A stretch of DNA of 64,000 bases from CAZHHH01 sp052400685 (GTDB lineage: Bacteria; Bacteroidota; Bacteroidia; Bacteroidales; Marinilabiliaceae): the NCBI GenBank assembly GCA_052400685.1, contig JBQTGJ010000001.1, one strand, 5' to 3'. Position numbers and translations under genes: made by a program. This document shows positions 24,807-33,903 of this stretch, piece after piece. How positions within the stretch are numbered: position 1 is the stretch's first letter; every line of letters begins with the position of its first letter. Below the pieces are notes generated by a model. That model was not told where the DNA came from, ran no database searches, and saw only the letters and a list, made by a program, of their open reading frames with translations.

Positions 24807-26114
24807 TTAGTCAAGAAGCATTTCGGCTAATTCTTCTTCAAAGAAAAATTCTTTTTTTCCGAAGGCCGGTTTTAAGTCGTCTATCCATAGTGCCTCAGAG
24901 CTGTATTTGGCAAAGAAAGGACGTGTGGTCCACTCTTTATTACGGCCTTGTATAAATTCCATTACAAATACTTTTTCGCCTAAGACTTCAGTTACTCCCA
25001 CAATGCGGATTTTACCTGCTGTGCATGACATGCTGGGCCCGCGCACGGTTCTTGAAATGCCACTTACTTTGTTATAGGCGCGTCTGAATATGTCCCATGC
25101 CCGAACCAATGGTATGCCGAAATATTGCTGGGCACCGGTGTCACGTGCTATAAACATATAATATGGTATCATTCCCAATTGTACTTGTTTCTTCCACATT
25201 TCCGCCCATATTTTGGGGCTCGCATTAATGTGGTTGAGTAATGGCGATTGGGTTCTTATTTGTGCGCCGGTACTTCTGATGCGTTCAATGGCTTTTTTGA
25301 CCGCTTCAGTGCTTAATTCACGCGGATGGTTAAAATGGGCCATGAAGGAGAGTGACTTCCCGGCTGCAGTGATTTTTTTGAAGATTTTTAGAATGTCGTC
25401 AGCATCGGGATCGGTAAGGTATCGATAGGGCCAGAATGTCAGTGATTTAGACCCGATACGGATGGTCTGAAGATTGGGAATATCCGCCTCAAGGATACTG
25501 CTGATATAAGCATCCAGAATATTGGCTTTCATTACCATAGGGTCTCCCCCTGTAATCAGAAGATCGGTTATTTCAGTATGTTCTTTCAGATAACCTATTA
25601 TCTGATCAACCTCTTTCATGGCGTATTTCAGATTGTCCATACCGGTAAACTGTGGCCATCTAAAACAAAAGGTGCAGTAAGCATGGCATGTTTGTCCCTG
25701 CGATGGGAAAAACAGCATGGTTTCATTATATTTATGTTGTGCTCCGGCTAGTTTTTCACCTTTAAAGACGGGCACATTATGACTTTGTCCGGCAGGATGG
25801 GGGTTTAGTTGGTGCCTGATCTCATTGGCTGCTTTTTTGATGTCTGCTTCGCTTGCGCCGGAGGTCATAAGATAAGAGATGCGATTGAAGTGTTCTGTGC
25901 GAAGCATGTCCTTTTGTGGGAAGTTGAGGATAAACATGGGATCAGATTTATAATCATCCCAGTTAATTAACTCGTTTACCACATAATTGTTTGTTTTAAA
26001 GGGTAACACGTTCGCTACTACATCTATATTATGCAGGTCTTCTGCACTTATTTTTGCGATTTGGTCAATCTGTTTGTAGTTACGTGCCGTGTAAATTTGA
26101 TACTTCATGGGCAT
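24807..26114 (-). CDS. KamA-family radical SAM aminomutase-like protein
   Basis: A 435-residue radical SAM enzyme. The [4Fe-4S] motif is CHAYCTFC in the context QGQTCHAYCTFCFRWPQF, followed by LLITGGDPMV (AdoMet-binding GGE/GGD). The layout resembles lysine 2,3-aminomutase. In the C-terminal part SMSCTAGKIRIVG stands where aminomutases have the PLP-lysine loop (PGGGGK), so a PLP lysine may be retained but the loop is altered. The true substrate is unclear: lysine, a related amino acid, or another function. The gene is alone, without the kam fermentation genes. Confidence 0.8.
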   Translation of the reverse strand: MPMKYQIYTARNYKQIDQIAKISAEDLHNIDVVANVLPFKTNNYVVNELINWDDYKSDPMFILNFPQKDMLRTEHFNRISYLMTSGASEADIKKAANEIRHQLNPHPAGQSHNVPVFKGEKLAGAQHKYNETMLFFPSQGQTCHAYCTFCFRWPQFTGMDNLKYAMKEVDQIIGYLKEHTEITDLLITGGDPMVMKANILDAYISSILEADIPNLQTIRIGSKSLTFWPYRYLTDPDADDILKIFKKITAAGKSLSFMAHFNHPRELSTEAVKKAIERIRSTGAQIRTQSPLLNHINASPKIWAEMWKKQVQLGMIPYYMFIARDTGAQQYFGIPLVRAWDIFRRAYNKVSGISRTVRGPSMSCTAGKIRIVGVTEVLGEKVFVMEFIQGRNKEWTTRPFFAKYSSEALWIDDLKPAFGKKEFFFEEELAEMLLD

Positions 26115-26215
26115 GTTGATTTATTTGGTTGTTACAAAAATGCATAACTCGTCTGGTACGGGTTCTAGGCGTAGCAATCAGAGATTGATGAAATCGGTTA
26201 ACTGGCTTGAGAGAC

Positions 26216-26292
26216 AAAGGCCTGAAGTAACGAGGCCTTTTATTCATAATTTAATCAAATATACAACTATAAAAGGTTTTATACAACCTTTT
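26216..26292 (-). terminator. Two tandem hairpins after rodA
   Basis: AAAAGGTT/AACCTTTT (26271-26292, loop 6) and AAAGGCCT/AGGCCTTT (26216-26240, loop 9) lie in the 241 bp between the rodA stop and the KamA-like gene's start. Either could stop the long leftward shape operon on the minus strand. Confidence 0.6.
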
Positions 26293-26355
26293 ATTCGAAC
26301 ATTTTTTATTTATTTTCAAATCCGGATTGGGTGTTTTCTGAAATAGAGTTAGTTG

Positions 26356-27780
26356 TTAACGAATTAACTGGGCTCTGTTGGTGTCGAGTTTCAGAAAGAT
26401 AAACAAGAGGATTGTAAAACCCCACAGGGAGGAACCGCCATAGCTGAAAAAAGGTAACGGAATGCCAATAACAGGTGCCAGACCAATGGTCATACCAATG
26501 TTAATTGCCATGTGAAGAAAGAATATGGCTGCAACGCTATAGCCATATATTCTGCTGAAATTTGAGTGTTGGTGTTCAGATAGAATGACCAGGCGGATTA
26601 GTAAAGCCAGAAAAATCAGAATGACACCGGAAGTTCCGATAAAGCCCCACTCTTCGCCAACGGTACAAAAGATAAAGTCGGTGCTTTGTTCGGGTACGAA
26701 GTTGAATTTGGTTTGGGTGCCTTGCAGGAAGCCTTTCCCGGAGAACCCTCCTGAGCCAATGGCTATTTTTGATTGGTTGACGTTGTAACCGGCGCCCAAC
26801 GGATCGTCTTTTAACCCGAGCATTACCAATATACGGGTGCGCTGATAATCGGTCAGCACTTTTTCGAAAAAGTAATCGGTTGAATAGGCAAATCCTATGG
26901 CCCCCCAAAATAAGGTGAGCGATATGAGGATGTGCTTTAGACGTTTTGACAGTGCGTTGTATAGAAGCCATAGGCTACTGAGAATAGCGCCCGATAACAT
27001 AGATTGGTATTGGTTAACCGTATCGGAGGATGCACGGGTGATTATCGCCATTAGTGTATAGCCGGCTATTGCCACTATGATGGCAATAAAAGTGATTTTT
27101 CCGGTTTTTTTTAAAAAAAGATGAATAATGGTTGATGCGTATAATAGTCCAAGTATTAGTTGGTTGGAAATTAGAAGTGTTGATATGAATACAGCAATGG
27201 CGATAACACCAAACAATAGGATGTAAGGTGTCATCCCTTCCCTGAAAAATACGATCAGAAAAGCAAAAAATACAAGAGCTGACCCGGTATCATTCTGAAG
27301 AATAATAATGAGTATGGGGGCTAACCAAAGTGCTCCCAGGGTTAGTCTGTCGGGCCATTTGGTCAGTGAGAATTGAAATCGACTCATGAGTCTGGCAATG
27401 GCCAGCGTTGTGGCTACTTTTGCGAGTTCGACCGGTTGAAATCTGAAAGAGCCAACTTGAAACCATGAATGGGCTGCGTTAACTTCTACCCCTATAAAGA
27501 TCACGGATATTAAAAGAATTGTGGTTATGATGTAAAATATGTTGGCAAATTCGACATAGAACTTACTGTCGATTAGGAAAATGAATCCTATTGAAATAGT
27601 AGATATGCCAATCCACAGTAATTGCTTGGTATATTCTTTGTCCATGGAAAGACTAAACGGAACGCCGGGTTCGGTATTCGCGGCATAAATGTTAAGCCAT
27701 CCAAAACCAACCAGCAGGACGTATAGAATGACTGTTAACCAATCGATATTTTTCAGGGCTCTCGTACTGTTACTTGTCAT
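26356..27780 (-). CDS. rodA: Peptidoglycan glycosyltransferase RodA
   Basis: SEDS-family glycosyltransferase that polymerises lipid II for side-wall growth, working with the class B PBP encoded just upstream. 474 residues with about ten membrane segments. Landmarks: SFRFQPVELAKVATTLAIAR, LILQNDTGSALVFF, GSGGFSGKGFLQGTQTKFNFVPEQSTDFIF and PFFSYGGSSLWGF. Longer than E. coli RodA because of an extended central region, which is usual in Bacteroidota. Starts 11 bp inside the mrdA reading frame, so translation is coupled. Confidence 0.96.
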   Translation of the reverse strand: MTSNSTRALKNIDWLTVILYVLLVGFGWLNIYAANTEPGVPFSLSMDKEYTKQLLWIGISTISIGFIFLIDSKFYVEFANIFYIITTILLISVIFIGVEVNAAHSWFQVGSFRFQPVELAKVATTLAIARLMSRFQFSLTKWPDRLTLGALWLAPILIIILQNDTGSALVFFAFLIVFFREGMTPYILLFGVIAIAVFISTLLISNQLILGLLYASTIIHLFLKKTGKITFIAIIVAIAGYTLMAIITRASSDTVNQYQSMLSGAILSSLWLLYNALSKRLKHILISLTLFWGAIGFAYSTDYFFEKVLTDYQRTRILVMLGLKDDPLGAGYNVNQSKIAIGSGGFSGKGFLQGTQTKFNFVPEQSTDFIFCTVGEEWGFIGTSGVILIFLALLIRLVILSEHQHSNFSRIYGYSVAAIFFLHMAINIGMTIGLAPVIGIPLPFFSYGGSSLWGFTILLFIFLKLDTNRAQLIR

Positions 27781-29614
27781 TTTTTCCTGTCAAATTAAGG
27801 TTTAACATACGTTCTTCAAGCCATTTTCGCGATGGCTGAATGGCCCCTTTAAGGTACGATTCGGTGAGCAGACTGGCAATAGGTGCGGCTGATGACGACC
27901 CAAAACCGGCATTTTCTACATATACGGCAATTGCTATTTGGGGGTCGTCCTTCGGTGCGAAAGCGATAAATATACTGTGGTCTTCACCATGGGGATTTTG
28001 AGCGGTACCCGTTTTTCCGCAAATGGTGATGCCTTTAATACGTGCTATTCTTGCTGTTGATTCAAAGTCACTCCAAACAGCTTGTTCCATTCCTTCAATT
28101 ACTGTCTCGAAATGATTTTCATTAATATTGGTGTTGTGAGTTGTCTTAAATCTTGAGGGGACAGTATCTGATTTGATGCTTTTAATCAGGTGTGGTGTCA
28201 GGTAGTACCCACGGTTGGCTATTGTTGCGGTCATGTTTGCCATTTGGAGTGGCGTAACAAGCATCTCACCCTGTCCAATGGCCAGCGAGATGACGGTAAG
28301 GCCTGCCCAACTTTTATGATAAATTCTGTCGTAATAACTACTGCCTGGTATGTTCCCTGTTCCTTCGCTCGATAAATCACTGTTCAGACGGTTGCCTAAT
28401 CCAAAACGTGTGACATATTCACGCCATATATCCAAAGCCTTTTGTGGTGTCTCGTATTTGGGATTGTCAATCATGTTTCTGAAAACATTACAATAGTATG
28501 CGTTACATGATGTGCAGATGGAATGAATCAGATCAAGCGGCGATTGGTGATGGTGACATCCCACCGATAACCCTCTTGTGTGATAACCACTATTGCAGGT
28601 GAATTCCGTTTTTGGTGTGACAATGTTTTCCTGAAGCCCTATCAAAGCCATCAATGTTTTAAAGGTTGATCCCGGCGGATAGCTCGACATGGCGGCCCGG
28701 TTAAGTAAAGGTGAGAGGGTGTCGTTTGATAACACCGGAAAATTGACCGAGCGTTGACGGCCAACAAGTAATGTGGGATCGAATGATGGGGCTGATACCA
28801 TTGCCAGGATATCTCCGGTGGAAGGCTCAATGGCGATGATGCTGCCTGTTTTGTTTTGCATGAGCTTTTCGGCATATGCCTGTAATTCAATATCCAGTGT
28901 CAAAGTAATGTCTTTCCCGGCAACTGCGGCTGTATCAAGACGTCCGCCACGCATGGGGCCTTTCTCACGCCCATGCACATCAACCATTACATATTTTGCC
29001 CCTTTTTTACCTCGCAGAAACTTTTCGTAGGTGTATTCAATGCCGTTAACTCCGGCGTAGTCACCCAATGAATAATACGGATCCTCTTTGAGTAATGACT
29101 CGGTGGCTTCGGCAACATAACCAAAGACGTGCGCCGCATTGGGATACTCATATTTTCGTACGGTTCGGCGTTGTACAAAGAATCCTTTGAATTTGTATTG
29201 TTTCTCTTGAAAAACAGCGTATTGTAAGGTCGACATTTGTTTGTAAAAAACCGATGGCTTAAAACCTGATATTTTGTTTCTCCTGAGATTTTGTTTGATT
29301 TCATTGAAGAAGCTTTCGCATTCTTCTCTTGTTATTGTAATGGATTCACAAAATTCGGTGGTGTCGAAGGGCACAACTTCGCGTGGTACGATCATTAAGT
29401 CATACACGGGTTGATTTGAGATCAGAAGTTTGTGATTGCGGTCGTAGACCAATCCGCGAGCCGGATATTCCGTAATTTTTCGTTGCGTGTTACTGGCTGC
29501 TGAGAATTTATATGAAGGGTCTACAACCTGAAGCACGAATAATCGTATGATAAACAGAATGCTTATCAATACAAAAATCAAGATTATGACGATGCTTCGA
29601 TTGTTATTTCCCAT
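27770..29614 (-). CDS. mrdA: Penicillin-binding protein 2 (transpeptidase)
   Basis: Class B PBP that cross-links side-wall peptidoglycan. 614 residues: N-terminal membrane anchor (IVIILIFVLISILFIIRLFVLQ), pedestal region, and transpeptidase domain with SxxK in PPGSTFKTLMAL, SxN as SCN in CTSCNAYYCN and KTG in GKTGTAQN. All three catalytic motifs are intact. Sits between mreD and rodA with overlaps or a gap of 9 bp, the standard mreBCD-mrdA-rodA order. Confidence 0.97.
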   Translation of the reverse strand: MGNNNRSIVIILIFVLISILFIIRLFVLQVVDPSYKFSAASNTQRKITEYPARGLVYDRNHKLLISNQPVYDLMIVPREVVPFDTTEFCESITITREECESFFNEIKQNLRRNKISGFKPSVFYKQMSTLQYAVFQEKQYKFKGFFVQRRTVRKYEYPNAAHVFGYVAEATESLLKEDPYYSLGDYAGVNGIEYTYEKFLRGKKGAKYVMVDVHGREKGPMRGGRLDTAAVAGKDITLTLDIELQAYAEKLMQNKTGSIIAIEPSTGDILAMVSAPSFDPTLLVGRQRSVNFPVLSNDTLSPLLNRAAMSSYPPGSTFKTLMALIGLQENIVTPKTEFTCNSGYHTRGLSVGCHHHQSPLDLIHSICTSCNAYYCNVFRNMIDNPKYETPQKALDIWREYVTRFGLGNRLNSDLSSEGTGNIPGSSYYDRIYHKSWAGLTVISLAIGQGEMLVTPLQMANMTATIANRGYYLTPHLIKSIKSDTVPSRFKTTHNTNINENHFETVIEGMEQAVWSDFESTARIARIKGITICGKTGTAQNPHGEDHSIFIAFAPKDDPQIAIAVYVENAGFGSSSAAPIASLLTESYLKGAIQPSRKWLEERMLNLNLTGKNDK

Positions 29615-29623
29615 GATCTGATC

Positions 29624-30142
29624 TTAAAAGCGTTTTTCTTTTTGATGGCCAAACAACATGGCAATTGTAATAATGAGAAGGGTAAATAGAGTGCTTACTG
29701 TTGTTTTCCATAAAGTGGCAAAGATGTTGGCAAAAGTAAAGGCTTCAATGAGAAAGAGAAACAGGTGGTGTGCAAATACTGTGATGGCACTGTATTTTAG
29801 AAACCATGAAAAACCAAAATAAGAGGGCGTGGGCAGGCTGCCTGGTTCATAGCCATCGCGGGGAGCCAGAAAACGCAGTAGAAAAGGCCTCAGAAAGGCG
29901 ATGAAAACCGAAGCTGAAGTATGCATCCCCAGTGAGTTTAAAAAAACATCCATCAACAGTCCCAAAAAGAAGCTGATAACCAGTAATAACCAATCCGGAA
30001 TCTCCACCGGAAGCGTCAGGATAAATAATACGTACAGAAAAGGGTTGATGTAACCACCCAAATTTAGGTTATTAAGTATTATAACCTGAATAAGGATAAT
30101 AATAATGAGATTGAATAGATATCGCCCTAAATTGTTAATCAT
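29624..30142 (-). CDS. mreD: Rod shape-determining protein MreD
   Basis: A 172-residue integral membrane protein with about five hydrophobic segments; MreD proteins diverge in sequence and are recognised by size, topology and position between mreC and mrdA. It overlaps mreC by 8 bp and lies 9 bp before mrdA. The segment FFLGLLMDVFLNSLGMHTSASVFIAFLRPFLL is the best conserved MreD-like part, including the D in LLMD. Confidence 0.9.
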   Translation of the reverse strand: MINNLGRYLFNLIIIILIQVIILNNLNLGGYINPFLYVLFILTLPVEIPDWLLLVISFFLGLLMDVFLNSLGMHTSASVFIAFLRPFLLRFLAPRDGYEPGSLPTPSYFGFSWFLKYSAITVFAHHLFLFLIEAFTFANIFATLWKTTVSTLFTLLIITIAMLFGHQKEKRF

Positions 30143-30971
30143 CTTCTGTTGTTTTTTCCAGTTCTTTTTGTTCCTTTCCGCTTATCTTTTCGACGACTTC
30201 AACATAGGTGAGACGACTGAAGTCAACCGATAATTTTACGGTGATTTCGTAGAATCCCTCGCCTTGTTTCAGCTCGTAATTTTCGATGGTTCCAATGAGA
30301 ATACCTTCCGGAAAGATGGCTGAATAACCGCTGGTGATAACCGCATCGCCCACCGATAGTTTGGCATGGCCTGGGATTTCATAGAGGGTGGCCTGTCCGG
30401 GCGCTCCTCCTTTCCAGGTTAGTGAGCCAAAAAAGTCCGAATCTCTGAGTTTAGCTGAAATTTTTAGCTGAGTATTTAAAAGTGAGATGACGGTGGCATA
30501 ATGGTCCGAGACATGTCTGGTAATGCCAACTAAGCCGCGCGCCGAAATAACGCCCATCCCTGATTTTACGCCTTGTAATTTACCAGCATTGATGGTCAGG
30601 TAGTTGTGTAGCTTGTTGACGGAATTATTGATGACTTTTGCAGGGGTGAAGAGGTACTGACTGTCTCTTTGTGCTGTGAATTGCGGTGAGTTGTGTTTTT
30701 CAATCTCCCCACTTGAGGCGTAGTCGTATACCCGGCTTCTTAACAATGCATTTTCTCTCGACAGTTCATCGTTGGCTCTTCGAAGCGAGAAGTAATCTCT
30801 AAAATTGGAGGTTAGTTCAAAGATGCTGGTTGCCAAACGTCCCGAAGAATTTAAAAACAATTGATGTTGATGCTGATTGTAGTTAACCAGTAAGTAGAAA
30901 CTCAATGTTTCAAACAACAGAAACAATAGAAAGAAATGATATCTGAGGATGAACCGAATGATGTTTCTCAT
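30135..30971 (-). CDS. mreC: Rod shape-determining protein MreC
   Basis: Periplasmic scaffold that connects MreB filaments to PBP2/RodA. 278 residues: short cytoplasmic N-terminus, membrane segment at about 9-29, coiled coil (RRANDELSRENALLRSRVYDY, about 61-81) and beta-barrel head with INAGKLQGVKSGMGVISARGLVG and KLSVGDAVITSGYSAIFPEGILIG. Ends in a charged tail. Overlaps mreD by 8 bp; 136 bp downstream of mreB, with a hairpin in the gap. Confidence 0.96.
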   Translation of the reverse strand: MRNIIRFILRYHFFLLFLLFETLSFYLLVNYNQHQHQLFLNSSGRLATSIFELTSNFRDYFSLRRANDELSRENALLRSRVYDYASSGEIEKHNSPQFTAQRDSQYLFTPAKVINNSVNKLHNYLTINAGKLQGVKSGMGVISARGLVGITRHVSDHYATVISLLNTQLKISAKLRDSDFFGSLTWKGGAPGQATLYEIPGHAKLSVGDAVITSGYSAIFPEGILIGTIENYELKQGEGFYEITVKLSVDFSRLTYVEVVEKISGKEQKELEKTTEDD

Positions 30972-31034
30972 GGTTATGAAAACGTTTTTAAACTCCTAAC
31001 ATAACTGTTGGTTGTTGCCGTATAATTAAAAGTA

Positions 31035-31090
31035 TAAAGAGACCGTCTGCCTGTATTATGTTAGTATTTTCAGGGTTTGAGGTCTCTTTA
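31035..31090 (-). terminator. Long-loop hairpin between mreB and mreC
   Basis: TAAAGAGACC (31035-31044) and GGTCTCTTTA (31081-31090) form a perfect 10 bp inverted repeat around 36 nt. On the minus strand it is followed by TACTTTTAATT, a weak T-rich tail. It could partly terminate after mreB or be an RNA-processing site that sets different mreB and mreCD levels. Confidence 0.5.
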
Positions 31091-31107
31091 TTTGGCTTAT
31101 ATTGCTG

Positions 31108-32133
31108 TTAGCGAATAAGAAATTGAAATTTGTGGCGATTTTTAAGCGCTATGCCAGTGCCGCGGGCCACTGCAAGCAAAGGGGTTTCGGCGATGTGGAA
31201 CGGGATGTTTAATTTATTGGTTAAACGTTTATCTAATCCGCGTAACAACGCTCCGCCGCCGGCCAGATAAATGCCTTTGGCTACTATGTCGGCATACAAT
31301 TCAGGCGGCGTTTGTTCCAGTGCATTAAGAATGGCCGTTTCCATTTTTGAAATAGATTTTTCCAGACAATGCGATATTTCCTGATAGGAGACAGGTACTT
31401 CAATGGGAAGCGCTGTCATCTGGTTTGGCCCACTTACAATGTAATCAGCAGGTGGCTCATCCAACTCAGGCAGCGCTGATCCTACCCTTATTTTTATTTC
31501 TTCAGCGGTTCTTTCGCCTATCTTAATGTTATGTTGACGCCGCATATACTCCATGATATCGGCGGTGAGATCGTCACCGGCAATACGGATGGATTTATTG
31601 GTGACAATGCCGCCTAAGGAAATAACGGCAATTTCGGTGGAGCCCCCACCGATGTCAACGATCATATGACCCTCTGGCGCTTCTATGTCGAGGCCAATAC
31701 CCAGTGCAGCGGCCATGGGTTCATAAATCATATAAACCTCACGTCCCCCGGCATGTTCGGCCGAATCGCGTACCGCACGTATTTCAACCTCGGTGCTCCC
31801 CGAAGGGATACATACCACGATGGTTAAAGAAGGCGTAAAAAGACGTTTTTTATTTTGATCAATCATTTTGATCATGCCACGAATCATTTGTTCTGCAGCA
31901 TTGAAGTCGGCAATCACCCCATCGCGAAGTGGACGGATGGTGTAAATGTTATCGTGGGTTTTCCCGTGCATTTGACGGGCTTTCTCTCCTATGGCAACCA
32001 ATTTGTCGGTTCGTCTGTCAAGGGCTACAATGCTCGGCTGATCCACCATGATTTTGTCATTATGAATAATGACGGTGTTAGCGGTACCCAGGTCCATTGC
32101 TAATTCCTGAGTCAGAAATGAAAACAATCCCAT
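31108..32133 (-). CDS. mreB: Rod shape-determining protein MreB
   Basis: Bacterial actin that guides side-wall synthesis. About 341 residues from ATG 32133 (MGLFSFLTQELAMDLGTANT). ATPase landmarks: phosphate 1 DLGTANT, EPMAAALGIG, phosphate 2 VDIGGGSTEIAV, and adenosine loop LAGGGALLRGLDKRL. An in-frame ATG at 32202 would overlap the end of purH and add an unusual extension; I reject it because MGLFSF is the family's standard opening. Eleven bases separate it from the purH stop, so the two share a transcript. Confidence 0.97.
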   Translation of the reverse strand: MGLFSFLTQELAMDLGTANTVIIHNDKIMVDQPSIVALDRRTDKLVAIGEKARQMHGKTHDNIYTIRPLRDGVIADFNAAEQMIRGMIKMIDQNKKRLFTPSLTIVVCIPSGSTEVEIRAVRDSAEHAGGREVYMIYEPMAAALGIGLDIEAPEGHMIVDIGGGSTEIAVISLGGIVTNKSIRIAGDDLTADIMEYMRRQHNIKIGERTAEEIKIRVGSALPELDEPPADYIVSGPNQMTALPIEVPVSYQEISHCLEKSISKMETAILNALEQTPPELYADIVAKGIYLAGGGALLRGLDKRLTNKLNIPFHIAETPLLAVARGTGIALKNRHKFQFLIR

Positions 32134-32144
32134 TGATTTCGTTT

Positions 32145-33668
32145 TTAATGTTTGAAATGTCTGTTTCCGGTAAAGACCATTGACAGATTGTTTTGATTGC
32201 AATAATCGATGGTGTCCTTATCACGAACTGATCCACCGGGTTGAATAACCGAAGTAACTCCGGCTTTATGCGCAATTTCTACTGAATCGGCAAAAGGGAA
32301 AAATGCGTCAGAAGCCATAACAGCGCCATCCAATGAGAAATTGAAAGAGGCTGCTTTGCTGATGGCATGTTTCAGGGCATCAACCCGTGATGTCTGTCCT
32401 ACGCCGCTTCCCACTAATTGTTTGTTTTTTGCTAAAACAATTGCATTCGATTTTGAATGTTTTACAATTTTATTGGCAAATAACAAATCTTCTATTTCGG
32501 AGTCCGATGGCGTCGTACTTGTGACAGTTTTTAAGTCGGCAGGTGTTTCAGTCTTCAAATCACGATCCTGAATCAGAACGCCATTTAACAGCGAACGTGA
32601 GGTCGTTGAGCTGGTTGTTTTTGCTTTTTGAATCAGTATGATTCGGTTCTTTTTTTGTTTTAATATTTTAAGTGCTTCCTCGTTGTATGTTGGTGCTATA
32701 ACTACTTCGAAAAATATTTTATTCATTTCTTCTGCTGTGGCTGCGTCAATTTCGCGGTTGGAAATGATGATTCCGCCGAATGCCGATAATGGGTCGCCGG
32801 CTAATGCGTCGATCCATGCTTTGGTGAGGTTGTCGCGAGAAGCCAGACCACAAGCGTTGTTGTGTTTTAGAATGGCAATGGTAGTATCATCAAAGTCGTC
32901 TATTAATGCGGCGGCGGCATCTATGTCTAACAGGTTATTGTATGATATTTCTTTGCCGTGCAGTTGTTCAAACAATTGATTGAAATCGCCGTAGAAAACA
33001 CCTTTTTGATGTGGGTTTTCGCCGTAGCGGAGGCTCATATTGCCATTGATGGCCTGACGTGAAGCCGGGAAATTGTCTTCATTGAAATAGTTGTAGATGG
33101 CCGAATCGTAGCCCGAAGAGACCGCAAAAGCTGCCGTTGCAAACCACCGTCTTTCTTCGAGGGTGGTTACGCCCTTGCCTGTTTTAAGTATTTCAAGTAA
33201 ACGTGTATATTGTTGTACCGATGGAACAATAACAACGTCGTTGTAATTTTTCGCGGCGGCTCTGATTAAAGCAATGCCTCCGATGTCGATTTTTTCAATA
33301 ACACTGGAATGATCAGCCCCGGAGGCTACCGTTGCTTCAAAAGGGTAAAGGTCTACAATCACAAGGTCGATGCCCGGAATTTCATATTCGTTCATCTGCT
33401 CCTGGTGTACCTTGTCTTCGCGGCGGCCTAAAATGCCTCCGAAAACTTTTGGATGTAAGGTTTTTACTCTGCCTCCAAGTATCGACGGATACCCTGTGAG
33501 TTCTTCAACGGGCGTCACTTTTATACCTAATTTTTCAATAAAAGTTTGAGTGCCACCGGTTGAATAAATTTTTACACCTTCCTGGTCAAGTGTTTTAACT
33601 ATTTCATCTAAGCCGTCTTTATAGAATACGGAAATCAGTGCGCTTTTAATTTTTTTGGGAGTGCTCAT
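32145..33668 (-). CDS. purH: Bifunctional AICAR transformylase/IMP cyclohydrolase
   Basis: Catalyses the last two steps of IMP synthesis. 507 residues: MGS-like IMP cyclohydrolase domain (1-195) with ILGGRVKTLHPKVFGGIL, and transformylase domain with SLRYGENPHQKG, LKHNNACGLA, LSAFGGIIISNREID and DAFFPFADSVE, SVIQPGGSVRD near the end. It heads the leftward cluster and is preceded by a good promoter at 33695-33724, so purine synthesis and cell-shape genes appear to share a start. Confidence 0.97.
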   Translation of the reverse strand: MSTPKKIKSALISVFYKDGLDEIVKTLDQEGVKIYSTGGTQTFIEKLGIKVTPVEELTGYPSILGGRVKTLHPKVFGGILGRREDKVHQEQMNEYEIPGIDLVIVDLYPFEATVASGADHSSVIEKIDIGGIALIRAAAKNYNDVVIVPSVQQYTRLLEILKTGKGVTTLEERRWFATAAFAVSSGYDSAIYNYFNEDNFPASRQAINGNMSLRYGENPHQKGVFYGDFNQLFEQLHGKEISYNNLLDIDAAAALIDDFDDTTIAILKHNNACGLASRDNLTKAWIDALAGDPLSAFGGIIISNREIDAATAEEMNKIFFEVVIAPTYNEEALKILKQKKNRIILIQKAKTTSSTTSRSLLNGVLIQDRDLKTETPADLKTVTSTTPSDSEIEDLLFANKIVKHSKSNAIVLAKNKQLVGSGVGQTSRVDALKHAISKAASFNFSLDGAVMASDAFFPFADSVEIAHKAGVTSVIQPGGSVRDKDTIDYCNQNNLSMVFTGNRHFKH

Positions 33669-33694
33669 TTTTCTTTGTTAATAATGGATAGACG

Positions 33695-33724
33695 CAAAAA
33701 TAAGAAAATAAGCACAGTTAGCAA
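33695..33724 (-). promoter_or_regulatory. Promoter of purH and the mre-mrd cluster
   Basis: On the minus strand TTG (33722-33724), a 19 bp spacer, then TATTTTTG (33695-33702). This matches the Bacteroidota primary sigma consensus in both boxes and spacing, with about 20 bp to the expected transcript start and the purH ATG at 33668. Confidence 0.7.
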
Positions 33725-33903
33725 CGTGTATTATGTTTTTTGTTTTTAGATTTAATGGGGCTTTAATTATTGGACGTAAAGAACTTGTTGGCGATAATGT
33801 GTGATTAATGCCGTAAACTCTAAATGAGGTCTTTGTTTTAAACTGAAAGTAATGTTGGTTTTGATGAGGTGATACATTTTTCTACTATACCCATCTGCTT
33901 TTT

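Noticed and set aside
26115..26355. Possible tRNA in the gap between rodA and the KamA-like gene
   Set aside because: A GGGTTC-like string suggested a T-arm, but no cloverleaf with an acceptor stem and anticodon arm could be drawn; the hairpins there are terminators.
32134..32202. Longer mreB start at ATG 32202
   Set aside because: It overlaps purH by 58 bp and adds residues not typical of MreB; MGLFSF at 32133 is the standard opening.
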